A DNA stretch of 64,000 bases. It comes from Ascidia mentula (Eukaryota; Chordata; Ascidiacea; Phlebobranchia; Ascidiidae). Positions 36,701 to 48,650 of the stretch are shown piece by piece. The stretch's first letter is position 1. The number at the start of each line of letters is the position of its first letter. The DNA is taken from assembly GCA_947561715.1 (NCBI GenBank), contig OX387197.1, forward strand, positions 3,477,001 through 3,541,000, read 5' to 3'. The position numbers were made by a program, and so were the translations under genes. The notes below the pieces were generated by a model. It saw nothing but the letters and a program-made list of their open reading frames with translations, made no database searches and was not told the origin of the DNA.

Positions 36701-39700
36701 TTTGACAGGTTTCGTTATTACATCACAATGACTATAGTTTGGTAAAACCGTGTTCCGTTCTTGACACCATGATGCTCTCTCGTCGAAATACAAAAATTCT
36801 AAAGTTGGAAGTCAAATGTATAATTCTGCTGCAAGCATGTGTGAAGCAAACGTTCCAGACCTTAGATCGTGTTTTTCACCTTTGCTGAATGTTGGCCGAA
36901 TATTTTAACACAGTTATCACTTAGCCTTAATGAGGAACACAATATTTTGCCTTCGTCCATGTTTACCAGCAGATTTATAGTATGCATTCATATTTAGAAA
37001 TATACGCTGCAAGCATTTTGCTCGTAGAAGAATTAAAAAAGGTGTAAACAGTAAAGTTTTGAATCGTCATTTGCCGAGGTATAAAAATCTAATTGTTTCT
37101 TTTTTTTCCAGAATCAACGAAGTTTGTCAGCGGATTCCCCGATTGAGAAAGGAATTCATGTAAGTTCGGATAAGTTGATTATTCAAGTCACAGATTGGCA
37201 GGATGCCCATTGTTTTAATGTTAAACTTCACACCATTTTACTATTGTCACAGAACATGCCGATTACTAATTTCGTTGCAACATAATGAAACAAGGGGTTT
37301 CGTCCGAAAGGTTTCGACTGTATCCCTTCAACAGTTTTGTATTGGGAATAAACCTTTGGGCCTATTGTTCTAAAAAACATTTGCTTCCAATTAATATCCA
37401 ATCAAACATAAAACAACAAGGCAAACTGCATACAGCTTTATGTGTTTATCTGTGTGTAGAAACTGACGATTCCGTGGTAGACGAAATCGCGTTTTCTATT
37501 GAATAAATTTGCTTTTCGAACCGTTTTGTTTCAAACAGTTTAATTTAATGCACTTTTGATCATATTAGTGTCGCTGGCAAAAGGCAATGTCTAATCGAGG
37601 GTTAGATTCTTCTAAAGCCAAGCAACCAGTTGAAACTACATACAATAAATTGTATTCCAGTCTCCCAACGGGAATGGAAGCCCAACAACAAAACATAATA
37701 CGAGATCAAAAACGCCGACTTTGGAATCGCGATCGAAGGAATTTGAGAGGCCACAAGGTTTTTCCAACACGTATGCTTTCCTAACATTTAATTTCCCTTC
37801 TTTCAATCTTTAAAGTCCAGCCCTGTTTCGTGGAACAATTTAAAACTTAATTTCCGTCTCCTGTATTTCGACTCTGGAAATCCTGTTTGTTTTAAGCATG
37901 AAGGATGAATTGAAAATCATCAAATCATTTTGCTTTATTAATAACTCTTATTTCGTAGTCCTAAAAACTGAAGTTGTTTTGATTCTGATTCGTGGACTAT
38001 TGCCAGAATCTACGCACGCTGATATTTTAAGTTACTGTCCCTCTGTCCACTGCATAACAACCCGCTCTTTTTACTCAATGTGGGGTTTTAAATCCACAGA
38101 CCCCCGTTTGCTGAGGAGGAGGACCGCTCTCTCACACCCCCGCCTATCCCTCCCCACTTACCGCTTCCCCCCATCCAAGTGGGCATCCCTCCCGAAAGAC
38201 GTCGATGTGGCAGCTTGTCACCTGATGCTCGACACGACATCCGGAACCACCACGGAGCCAAACAGCAACCTGCCAAGTGGGAGGAGCCGCTCCCTGAAAG
38301 CCCTCGATCGAGGGAACGTCACTGGGGGCACTGGGAGGCACATGCGCGGCCCCATGACCTCCCTAGACAAGCTGGTGAAGGCCCGATGCCTCCAGACCGT
38401 AGAGAACCACGTGGTTGGCCACATAACCCGGTCTCTGACGCCAGGGGCGAGTACAGAGAGCGGGGTCACTCGCCGCACGAAAGGTGGCCACGGGAAAGGT
38501 TTGGATCCCTCGAGTATCGCTCATCACCTCCACCTAGCGGCGGCGGACTCCATTCCCCGCCACCTCGGGATCCCTTCCATCGAGTCCGGGAGTTCCCTGA
38601 CCATAGGAAAGTCGAATCCCGCCGACTTTCCCCGCCTCGCGAAAACGGAAAACTCCCGGGAAGACGAATCGTCGAGCAGTACAGCCCCGCGGGCCCGCGC
38701 GGTCTCGTCCACCCGGGCAGGACACGCGAATATTGGGGTGAACGAACTTATGCGCATTCTCACCCTCCTAGGGGAGAAACCCAATATCCCCCCGAGCAGC
38801 TCCCGTCACCTCGAAGGCCCCCAGAAAGACCCCGATCCCCAATCCGGGACAAACGACCCCCAGAATATTATCGCCCGCACTGGCGGTAGAGTAGGGGGTG
38901 AAAGTGGTGGAGGCGGTCAATCGTGTCCGCCCTCCGCCCCACCCACATCTGTAGACAATTTAAAAAATATTTTTATTCATTCCGACCCTTCTACCGCGTC
39001 TGGTTTATCCAAAACTCGACCCATTGCGACAACCTCGACTAAAGGCTTGCCACGAAAAGTGTATTCTTCAAGCAGTCTTGGTTCCCTCTTGTCTTCAAAC
39101 CTGATAGAGGTCACCTTATCCCAAACTACACCAACCCATCAAAATAACATTCTCATTAAAAGCACGTCATCTACTTCTTCCACGTCATCCACCACTTCCA
39201 GTAGCCAGGGGGATATAGTCAACAAAAAAGTGTCGGAATCTCCCAGCTCATCTCCAAGTTCAATGGAGACGATTTCAATGTCCAAGGAAGACATTAAACG
39301 CATTCGGGAAAAGCGCAAACGAGCCAAACAAAAACAGAAGACGGTTGCCCACCAACCCCCGAAGAAAGCAGCCGAAAGTTCTCAAGCCGCTAAGACAACC
39401 ACAGACAAACCAACACCAAAACAGGTAAACGCTTCGGTCCAAGTCTCCGAGCCGGTCGAAGAAGCTGCCGTGACCCCTAAAAAGGCAGAAACTTCAGCTA
39501 CAGTTGATTCGAAGACTTCTGAAGTTGAACGTGAAAACCCGTCTACCGTCCACGAAGATCGTTCACAAGCAATTCTCCAGACTACGTCACAAAGCCAAGA
39601 TACGCCTAAGGTGGCTGAATTTTCCCAACAAATTACAGAAACCGTGGCTAATTCGCCAAAACAAGATGTGGAAAGAAAAGCAAATGAAAATCAAGAGCTG

Positions 39701-42700
39701 TCAATGTCGTCACCACTTTCTCCACCAAACCCATCGACTGAAACCGATACGACGAAATCACCAAGCGAACCTCTGTCACAAAGCGAATCACCCACCACGT
39801 CAAGCAACTCTGCACAAACCACAGACAAGCAGGGTAGTGTTGTGATACTGAGCGAAATTGACAAGATTCTCACAGAAGTTAAACAAGACAAGACCGTCAA
39901 CACCACGGAGGCGCTTTCTGACCGCCTACTTCAACTTGCCTTACAACTTCGAAACACAAGTTCCCCGATTTTAAATACCAGCCGAGTGACGTCACCCAAT
40001 GTGATGACGTACTCAGCAGAAGAAACCCAACCACTCCCTGCAAAAATCACCGAACCACCGGTGGTCCCTAACCCCGCACATGAAGAACCGGATACATGTG
40101 TATCTGTCTCTGAAAACACGACCAACATGCCCAGCACTGTTTACGCCAACGCAAATACTCCAGGTGACGAAATGGTTGGTGGTCATGTGCAAACGACGGA
40201 TTACAACGCTAATGTAATCATCGCGCAACCGATCGTCCAGAGCGCTGTCATGGCAACAGCGCAGCCGGCGATGTCGGTCATTCCACCTCATGAATGGAAT
40301 CCCACTGTAACAACAGCACTTCCCACAACAACACAGGATCAAATCGTGGAGCAGGATGAAGAGGTTGCAGGAGATCGCGGTACTCCGACTCAGGATGACA
40401 CGTACAACCCGGTTCATGAAAATAAGCTTCGCGATAGTTTAAAGAAGACTTACCGACAGTTTAACGCCCTTTCCGAGGTTTCCAAACAACACATTGGTAA
40501 AATAGGCAACGCCTCATCGGCACTAGCCTCTGTCATGCGTCTGGCCAGCAATCTGGAAGCCAACCAACATATAGAGCCCATACCTAAAAAGCCACTGTCC
40601 GTTGTGAACCCAAACCGTCCCAACTTTGAAACGCCGGGTCAGCCAAGCAGGGTTTCCCCGGCAAAGCAAATGGATTCCAAGTTGAAAGCCACAGGACCCC
40701 CTTTTTACGTTTTCGATCCACGTGGCGACGCAAATTGCGAGGCGATTACGAACTACTTGCGACAAATCATGGGGAGGCCGTATCATTTCAACAAGATCGG
40801 TGAAGTCCTTGCGGCCGAACGAGGTGACGACAGTGATGGCGTCATCAGAATTACGGAGGATATGCTTGACCAGGCGCTGCCCGATGGCAAGTTGTGGGTT
40901 GTGATTCGGTGAGTGAAACCGTTACTGTTTGCTACTCAATCAATTTGTTTCATTTTTCATCCCAAACTGGAAAATGCGTTGATATCGTTGATAAGCATCG
41001 CGATCGATAAACCCCTGTGGATTGTCAAGTTCAGTGTAATACTACTGATGTTCAACCTGGGCAAAAAGGCATAAAATTTCAGATTTTTCCGGATGCCAAC
41101 TTGCACTTGCTCTGGTATTGCGTCGTTATCTCTTCTGGCATTAGATGAACAGTTGCCCAAAATTTCTGCATTAAAAGTTAAAAAACCAATAGTAGACCCA
41201 TCTTTCCAACAGCACACAACTAAAACTTACTGTTTATGTAACCTATAAATTTTATAGCTATTTGATTCGAACGTCTTTCGAAAACCTGTAGGTTTATATT
41301 CTATCGCCTTACTTGTGACTGGTCTTGTATTCGTTTGCGCCATAAAACAACCGCAATGTAACAATTCTTGTGTGTCGTAGTTCGTTCGATCTGTCCCTCC
41401 TCCCATCCATGCCCTACCTTTCATTGATGAAGTGTGCAGGACCCAGGGTTCAGTTCGTGCAAACCGACACACTTAACGACATCAAGTCACGAAACTACCA
41501 ACATATTATGAGCGGAGAGCACGGAATCATTTTGCCCGTCTCCACTGACGTCATAATGGAAAATGCCGGTATGTTTGTGACGTTTCTTAATCTGTACTTG
41601 TTTTTTTAATAGGTTTACCAGCAATGTTGTAGTTTTTTTGTACTAATTACCTGACTGTGTTAAATTCGATAGTTTTTTCCGAAAGTTGTAAATGTTTGTC
41701 GCCTTATGGTGAACATATTTCGGTTATACAGAAAGACACATAAATAAACAGCAGACGTTAACATTTTCTTCAAATCAGCAAACACTCGTCTGTATTTTTA
41801 ATGTAAAAATTCATACACATAGTTGTATTCGCCAACATCGTCCACTGGATGTCGCAAATCCAAACCGTATCAACGGAGGTCGAAAATGAAGTGAGGAACA
41901 TATGGCGTGTTGCAATGTACCAACATATTGTGGATGGCTTGGAGGCAGCCAGGTGAGCTAATGGAAATATAATACAACCAAGTGATTGAACCTAATCGTA
42001 CGATTGGAAAGCAATATACTCACTGTATACCTAATTGATCTGGACATTGTTCCCCATTCTGTTACAATTGATGTGACAATTTCCACCTATTATACTTTAT
42101 ATCACAACAGCATGTATACAGTATATCGTACAAATATGATATACGCATTTTAAAATACAGCAAAATATTATGATTGCTGAAGAGACACCGCATGTGATTT
42201 TGGGTGGTAACTATTTCAGAAAAAACGACATCCTTGTTTCAAAGCTTGAGGGATTGGAGTTTGACCGATCCCCAGGGATTTTAGTCAGGTGCAAGTAGTG
42301 AGCAAAAACAAGTTGATCAAATACTGTTAATGTTTGGCAGCCCCTGGACTTGTGAGCTTGTACTTCAACCCATGTTTGACGTTCTTCGTTTTAAACCCAC
42401 AGTGACCAGCGTTGGTTCGGAGACGAAAGCAACCGCAAGGTGGCAGCACGCATCCTCAACTTGTTGCGTTCCAGCCCCGCTTCGGTGATTCCCCTCCAAG
42501 CTTCCGACCCCAGCTCGAAACACGTGACCGATTATGACGTAGTTGAGACAGCGATGAAATTGCAGCAGGAAAATTTGTGCTTCGCCAGACACGTGGTGGT
42601 GCTAATAGGTAAATCCACTGTTTGGTATTTTGACTGTTGTACCTAGTTCATGGCGCAGTCGTTTTGGTCGTTTTTTGAGATCTTTACCATTTGCTTAATT

Positions 42701-42943
42701 GAAGGCAATTAAATCACGTTTTGGCCTTGCAACTTTTATTGGTTCGTCAGCATTTCACAAAATATGTCGCTTGTTATTTCAGGTCATGACCCCGAGGCAA
42801 CCCAGTGGCGGAGGTTACGTCGGGCCGGTGTGGCGGTGGCTACTCTAGGTCAATTTGTTCAGTCGATCAAGCAAGCCAAGAACACAGATACTTCGAACCA
42901 ATACAGTCCGCTCATGGGAATTTACGACGCAGAGATAGCATAA
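27777..42943 (+). CDS. TASOR: TASOR/FAM208 (HUSH complex scaffold), 25 coding exons, about 2141 aa
   Basis: TASOR assembles the HUSH complex, which silences retroelements and long intronless transcripts through H3K9me3. Exons: 27777-27861, 28042-28190, 28695-28790, 29231-29395, 30574-30711, 31008-31126, 31342-31512, 31685-31779, 31982-32260, 32714-32889, 33125-33274, 33692-34038, 34387-34578, 35045-35187, 35428-35511, 35837-35970, 36402-36491, 37112-37159, 37569-37770, 38100-40908, 41381-41568, 41823-41952, 42220-42288, 42403-42608, 42783-42943. The sum is 6426 nt. The N-terminus FHIPRK matches human FQIPRK. The pseudo-PARP domain has LGKPLMGVYICKHADVV, GYIVVFKVIKGKMK and QYYLYEYGDVDMVKRPRQ. 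The C-terminal PIN-like region runs from PFYVFDP to ARHVVVLIGHD and GVAVATLGQFVQ. It may represent the ancestor of TASOR and TASOR2. The first 790 bp of exon 20 are open in two frames. Confidence 0.9.
28608..28629. repeat. (TA)n microsatellite in TASOR intron 2
   Basis: A run of about nine TA dinucleotides with one slip, inside the intron 28191-28694. Confidence 0.8.
29626..30376. mobile_element. Non-autonomous hAT-type DNA transposon (751 bp) in TASOR intron 4
   Basis: Terminal inverted repeats start CAGTGGCGGATCTAG at 29626 and end with the exact complement at 30376. The element is flanked by a perfect 8-bp target duplication, GCTCACAC, at 29618-29625 and 30377-30384. An 8-bp duplication and CAGTGGCGG termini are typical of hAT elements. 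The interior has no transposase-like frame, so it must be mobilised in trans. The perfect duplication and repeats suggest a fairly recent insertion. Confidence 0.88.
35209..35300 (-). repeat. tRNA-derived SINE-like relic in TASOR intron 14
   Basis: On the minus strand an A-box-like TGGTCTGAGCG (35276-35286) is followed about 50 nt later by a B-box-like AGTTCGAATCCC (35215-35226). Spacing and order fit an RNA polymerase III internal promoter. The flanks do not pair as an acceptor stem, so it is not a working tRNA gene. Confidence 0.5.
38100..38889 (+). other. Second open frame overlapping TASOR exon 20
   Basis: Reading from codon 38101, this frame is open for 262 codons, to the stop 38887-38889. 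It differs from the frame that joins in phase to exon 19. Its product is Pro/Arg/Glu/His-rich, with stretches such as TPPPIPPHLPLPPIQVGIPP and RRPPERPRSPIRDKRPPEY, and looks like a real disordered segment. The in-phase frame gives a Ser/Thr/Leu-rich product over the same bases. A donor CG|GTAGAG at 38886 overlaps the stop, and an acceptor at 39075 would rejoin the TASOR frame. No upstream donor of the required phase was found next to it; skipping from exon 13 (phase 2) would fit. Confidence 0.5.
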
Positions 42944-43414
42944 CGACGTTACATCATGTCGGTGACGTCATATTATGGCCTTATTTTTCTTTACAACATT
43001 TGTGATTGTCTGTGTTTTTTTATCATCAATTCGTTACGATCCTGTTACTTTTCCATACAGAGGAATTCCCTCATGCAATTTTTACGCGAATCTGCTTAAT
43101 TCCACATGCATTTGTTGTGTGTTGTGTTGAAAAGTCGTATTCGGTACAGAGAGATTTGGTTTGTCCTGATATGTGTAAAGGCGTGTGTGTAGATTTTCAC
43201 GTCCATCAGATTGGCAGACGCTCAGGGAATTTGTAACACTAAAAAGTCTGGATACGTACACCTGTCCAACAACATCTTATTGCTTGAAAACCACGAAAAT
43301 TGCATCACCGAATAGTAGAGCGTGTGCATAATGACTGAGAAAGTTATTGCACAAAAACACTTGGCATGATTAGGTAAAGATAGAAGCATGCAAAAGCGTC
43401 AACTTAATGAAAGT
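42944..43414. other. Convergent 3' ends of TASOR and UROC1
   Basis: 471 bp between the TASOR stop and the UROC1 stop, which face each other. It holds a TGACGTCA at 42963-42970. No coding potential was recognised. Confidence 0.55.
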
Positions 43415-46400
43415 CTATTCTTGTGGAAGAGTAACAACCAGGTTCGGATCTTCCCTCATCGCTTTCACAATCGTTTCTTTGGCGTTTTTGTTGCCAGACC
43501 AAGCTCTCCTAGTCACCTGCAAGAAATTTTTAAACGCTCAATAACACCAAGTATAGATAACTGGGCGCATGGCTTGTTTCAAAAATATTATAACCACAGC
43601 CTACATTCAAGCGCAGTTATCTTAGAATTTCACCAGCAATCGTCATCGTAGATAGAACTGTGGTTACTTCAAAGTGTAGAAGCACAATTAATAATAGCAT
43701 GAGAAATGGCTTCAAAGTGAGAAATGTAAATGACAAGAATCATAAATTTAATTTTAAAAGTATTAAATATTGTGTTGTGTCATAGTTTTATGTAAAAGGA
43801 GATGGTAAACCTAGCTGCACATCTTACGATTCTCACCCCATTGGTGACATCCCATTTCAGCATAAGTCGAGCTCTCATTTCAGCTTCGTCACTTCCATCA
43901 AGAACCAATCCAAACCCACCATTAACCACTTCACCCCAACCTACCCCACCCCCATTGTGCAGCGCAACCCATGTTGCGCCCCGGAATGAATCGCCAATGC
44001 AGTTCTGAACAGCCATATCTGCATATAGAACATGATGAAAACTAACAAAAGTTTGTACCAGTGTTTAACAGGACCCAAGAAAGTAAAAAAATCTGTAGTT
44101 TGTATATAACCAAAGTTTACGCACCAGCACAGAACGCAGAGCCATCATATATGTTGGAAGTTTCTCGGAATGGACTATCCGTCCCACTGACGTCATGATG
44201 GTCACGGCTTATGACGACTGGAGCCGATATTCGTCCATCCTTGACCGCCTGTACATATTTGCAACTCGTCAAGTAAAATAAAATAACACAGGCATTAGGA
44301 CTATAACCTGTAAATTTAAGCATTTTCTTATTTTGACTTCTTGATTCAACCACTGGAATTTTACCTTGTTAAAAGCGACTGCAATTGATGTCCTGCCTTC
44401 TTGGTCAGAATAAAGAATTCTGGCTTGAGATCCGACCACCAAGTTATGTGTGGCAGCTTCTTTAATCCACTTCAAGTTGTCAGCGTATTGTTGCTTAGCA
44501 GCCACAGTTACATTCTGTACATGGAGAAACACCAATCCACAATCTTAACTACACAATTTTTTTTAAATTACTGTGTGCCTAATTTGTAAACTATCCTCTA
44601 ACAATAAATTCGGCCATTTTGGGTCTATTAATTTGGCCCGTCAGATGTTGGTATGAGTTGTTGTTTAATATAATTTAAGGGCTTTTTTTTGCTGATTTGA
44701 TACAGCATTTGAACATTATAATATAGTTCAAGGCCTGTTAGAACGCATTTTAAACCTAAAAAATTTTGACACCCTCAGTCAAAACGTTTGCAAACCCTGT
44801 TCTGGAAATACGTCTTCATTAAACACCATCAAGGAATGCCACAACTAATTACAAGACTTTTACATTTACTTGCAAACATATAATAGTTTTTTTGCTTGTT
44901 GTGCGATGGTTCATTGTGGAATATCCTACCTCAGTTTGCATAAGTTCAGTTATAATTTCTGTTGCCAGGGTATCGGTCTGTTCAAGGTCTGAAGGTAGAG
45001 TAGATGTACAAACCCATCGAAATGGACCAAAACCAAGCGAAAATATGTCTCTGGAATAAAGTTTCACTTATTTCTTTTGAACACTTGCACTTATATTAAA
45101 AAAAACAGAAATATTTTCTTTATTTTGTATTGTTTTTGAATCCAATTTCTGCTTTATTGATACGCAATACCCAGAATGATGCATAGCATCAGTCGCATGA
45201 TGCACAAATACCAAAACTACTTTACGTTAACGAATGCACATGTCTGCAATAATCCATGTTGATGTTTGTTGTTTAACACAGTTACTTTCTTAAAAACAAT
45301 GCTGGTATAGTTAAAAAAAGACTGAATACTATAAGCAAAATCTTTCAGAACAGGTAAAAATTTGTAAATCTAAAAATCTACCCCATAATATGCTGTACGT
45401 ATGAAGGGTATCTGAAGTCTGTAGTGGAGGAAGCATCGACATCCACTCCTTTCTTTAATATATCTGCTCCAGCCATTTTGGCTTCAAGTAGAAAGGCATT
45501 GCCATAATCCCAAAAGTACATCCCGGCATCTGAAAGCTTGTTGATAGCTGTGACATGTCTTCTTAGTCTGTCAAAAACACATAATTTATTAACATAATAC
45601 GATGGGACAGCAAAAGTACATTCAAAGTTGTTTTATATCATGCAAATTGAAGGGCTTTAAAATCAATACATTATTTTTAAAAATTAAAAAAAAAATTTAA
45701 AATTCATTGAAAAAATACAACAAAAACACTTTTCATGTAACTATCAGTCATTAGATTTAGTTTTGCCTGCAACATATACCACTGGTACTAAGCTGCCTTT
45801 CCATTACAACAGTTGAAACTTACGATTCCTGAACCATGTCCTTAAACTTAGTCGGATCATCTTGCATCAGTTTATTGGCATAGTGAAAGCTTATTCCAAC
45901 AGGGTAATACCCTCCGTTGAATGGATTATGAAGTGAAGTTTGATCGGATCCGAGATCAACCGACAGCTCTCCAGTGTTCTGGTGCTCTGTTACCAATCGT
46001 TCCCTAACATGATGTACTTAAATCAATGCATTTTAATAATATGTAATTTGCATATAACATACTAAAGCAAAACAGAGTTTGATTATTATGTTACTGTTGC
46101 TGCCAGGCATATTGTGCCACACCATTACCCTGAGGACGTCCAGCTGGATAGCAGGTTAAACACTGGTATACCAGTGTATGTTTAATTGTGACAGAAAAAC
46201 AGATTTATCCAAAACAGTGTGAATAACCCGTAATATCTGATTTGCAAGCCACAACACATGCTTTGATGGTTGTAAAGAATTAACCATGCCGATAACAAAG
46301 TTCACAACTTACCACAAATCTACAACATTGCCATGGTAACCAATACTGACAGCCTCCCCAGCTTTCTTGGCCTTTTTTATCATGACCAGAAGATCATCAA

Positions 46401-48650
46401 GGTTACTGGTTTTCTGCATGAGCCAACCTTGCTTGTGGCGCTTGTTTAATGCTAATTCATCAACCTAAAATAAAGTGCATGATCCAAGATCATAGAATGC
46501 GAAGATTCGTAAAAAGCAGCACTTTTTTGCAAAAGAAGTATTGGTTTACAAAAAAAATCAATTTAAAAATGTTGAAGTTATGTTAATGCCTACAAAGCAA
46601 AAGTTCGCATGAGAAATACCTCAGCAATAACTCCGATGCATCCGGCAATAACAGCTGCTTTTGCCTGAGCACCACTCATTCCTCCAAGGCCACTTGTGAC
46701 AAATATTTTTCCTTGCATGTTATCCACATGCAAGTACTTGCGACCTTTATACAACACTAATGTTGCAGCAATTTCCAAACTTTGCATTAACATAATTCAC
46801 AACCAAATACATTAGACAAAAAAAAATAGTTTGTTCCTTAGGGTTTGAAAAGTTACAGATTATTGTAACAAACCCATAGCGGAAATCAAAGTCAACATAA
46901 TTTATTAAAACTTCTTAAAATAATCAGGACTAATATGAACAATGATCATGCTTAAATACATACATAAGTGAAATAACACACCTGCATTTAGAACAGTGAT
47001 AGTGGTGCCATGTACAATCCCTTGCGGGCCGATGTAACAGTAGCTTCCAGCAGTCATTTGTCCGTACATTGAAACACCCATCGCAAACATTCTGTTGTAA
47101 TCATCAGATGAAGAGTAATTTGGAATTACCATACCTGAATCAACACAAAGTGTTTGTCAAAAGTAAACCCAATGTAAAATACTTTTTTCCTGTTAATGGT
47201 TTACATAAATTGACCTGAAACAAAAAGCACGAATGAGGAAAATATACTATTTAATTGTTTATAAAAACAATAAGAATAGATGAAAAGACACAATTGCAAA
47301 CGCTTTTATTCATTTATAAAACCCTGGAAATACAACATCCCCAACAAATGGCATAAACTTACCATTTGAAATAACAACCCTCGGAGATAATTTTGAACTT
47401 GGAAACAAACCCTGCGGATGTCCAGAACACATGACAAGAGTTTGTTCATCGCTCATCGTTGACAGATATTTCATCACCAACCAAAACTATAAAGGCAGAC
47501 AATTAAAATAATAAATAGTCAGGGAAAAAGTGGCCGATCCAGTTAACCTGTAATGCCATGGGTGTTTAAACCTTTTCAACCAGTCAGACATTTAAACAAA
47601 ACAATGTAACGTTAAAATTGTCACAAATAACCTTCGTAAAATTATTTTAATTTACCTGGGCCCAGTTACTGAAGACTTGTCCGTTTCCACCGTAAGTGAC
47701 CAGTTCATGTGGAAACTATTAAAAAAACACTTTTTATTTACAAAAAGTATGGTTTAAGTTAACCTGTATACCCAGTAATGAGTTATGAACACAATATAAA
47801 AATGCCTGCAAGTTTGCACTAATTTTGTGAACATAAAAGCTGATTTAACTGATTACCTGTGCAACCGTGTGATCCAAGTTGTTCATGATCATATGCATTA
47901 TTGCAGCTGCATGTTTGCTTTTGCAAGGATAGTCAGATATTGGATATGCTCTACAAAAATATAAATATAACTAACAAACACAAATCATAAACAAAAAATA
48001 TAACCTTAAATTATGAGTACAAAAGTTATGACAGTAGACATATTTTTTGACAAAATATGAGTGTTTGGGTTTAGGCATACATACCTCATTTCAATATCAG
48101 GGATGAGTCTGTACATGTATATGTGACCATATTTGTCCAACTCATTTTGTAACTCTGTGCTTAGTAAAGCATGACAACTTGAGGGAAAATATCGCAGAGC
48201 ATTTTCAATCGCTACCTACACTCAAAAATAAGGATAAAAGTCACTTAACTAAATGGAACGCACAAATTCACAATATTGCAATCAGGGCTATCCGTAGGTG
48301 CAAAATAGTTGGAGAGTGATTTGCCTTGAATACGAAAGTCAAACACAAAACATAGCTGTGGTTATTACACAGTATTATATTATTAACAAACAAAACATAT
48401 TTTTTTGTACAAGCAATAGAGCCAATGATGTTGTTTATCCTTGAAAGCCATTAGCTGCACTGAGACCTATTAGGTCGAAACAGTGGTCCTGTCACAAAAA
48501 ATATTATTAAAAGGCCACCTTGGTCTGGTGTTGTGTTAATTTGTGGTTTCGGTACGGAGCATGTGGGACTTCTTCATCCCTTGGTTTTAACTCAGGAAGT
48601 GGAAAAGGAATTCCAGAGCAAAGTTGTTTTAATGTCAGCTTGCTACTCAT
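43415..48650 (-). CDS. UROC1: Urocanate hydratase (15 exons, complete, 675 aa)
   Basis: Second enzyme of histidine breakdown: adds water to urocanate with tightly bound NAD, giving imidazolonepropionate; cytosolic. Minus-strand exons: 48650-48519, 48215-48085, 47950-47857, 47715-47656, 47486-47363, 47134-46982, 46756-46620, 46464-46313, 46003-45824, 45567-45382, 45050-44930, 44514-44365, 44248-44125, 44018-43837, 43516-43415. The sum is 2028 nt (675 aa; human 676) with all phases agreeing. Landmarks in order: MSSKLTLKQLCSGIP, HIYMYRLIPDIEMRAYP, LVTYGGNGQVFSNWAQ, VTSGLGGMSGAQAKA, GYHGNVVDLWERL, VDLGSDQTSLHNPFNGGY, GDIFSLGFGPFRWVC, SGTDSPFRETSNIYDGS and HNGGGVGWGEV. Intron 1 carries a copy of the dispersed hammerhead-like repeat. 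No defect seen. Confidence 0.97.
48454..48493 (+). repeat. Dispersed GACCTATTAGGTCGAAACAG repeat in UROC1 intron 1
   Basis: Reads GCTGCACTGA, then GACCTATTAGGTCGAAACAG, then TGGTCCTGTC. GACCT and AGGTC pair as a 5-bp stem. Three bases are missing from the CTGATGA seen in other copies. Confidence 0.6.

Noticed and set aside
37898-38099. N-terminal part of the 1004-codon frame before TASOR exon 20
   Set aside because: This stretch precedes the splice acceptor at 38099 and reads as intron; the exon joins in phase only from 38100.
43388-43651. 87-codon plus-strand frame
   Set aside because: It is antisense to the last UROC1 exon and adjoining intron and shows no family motif.
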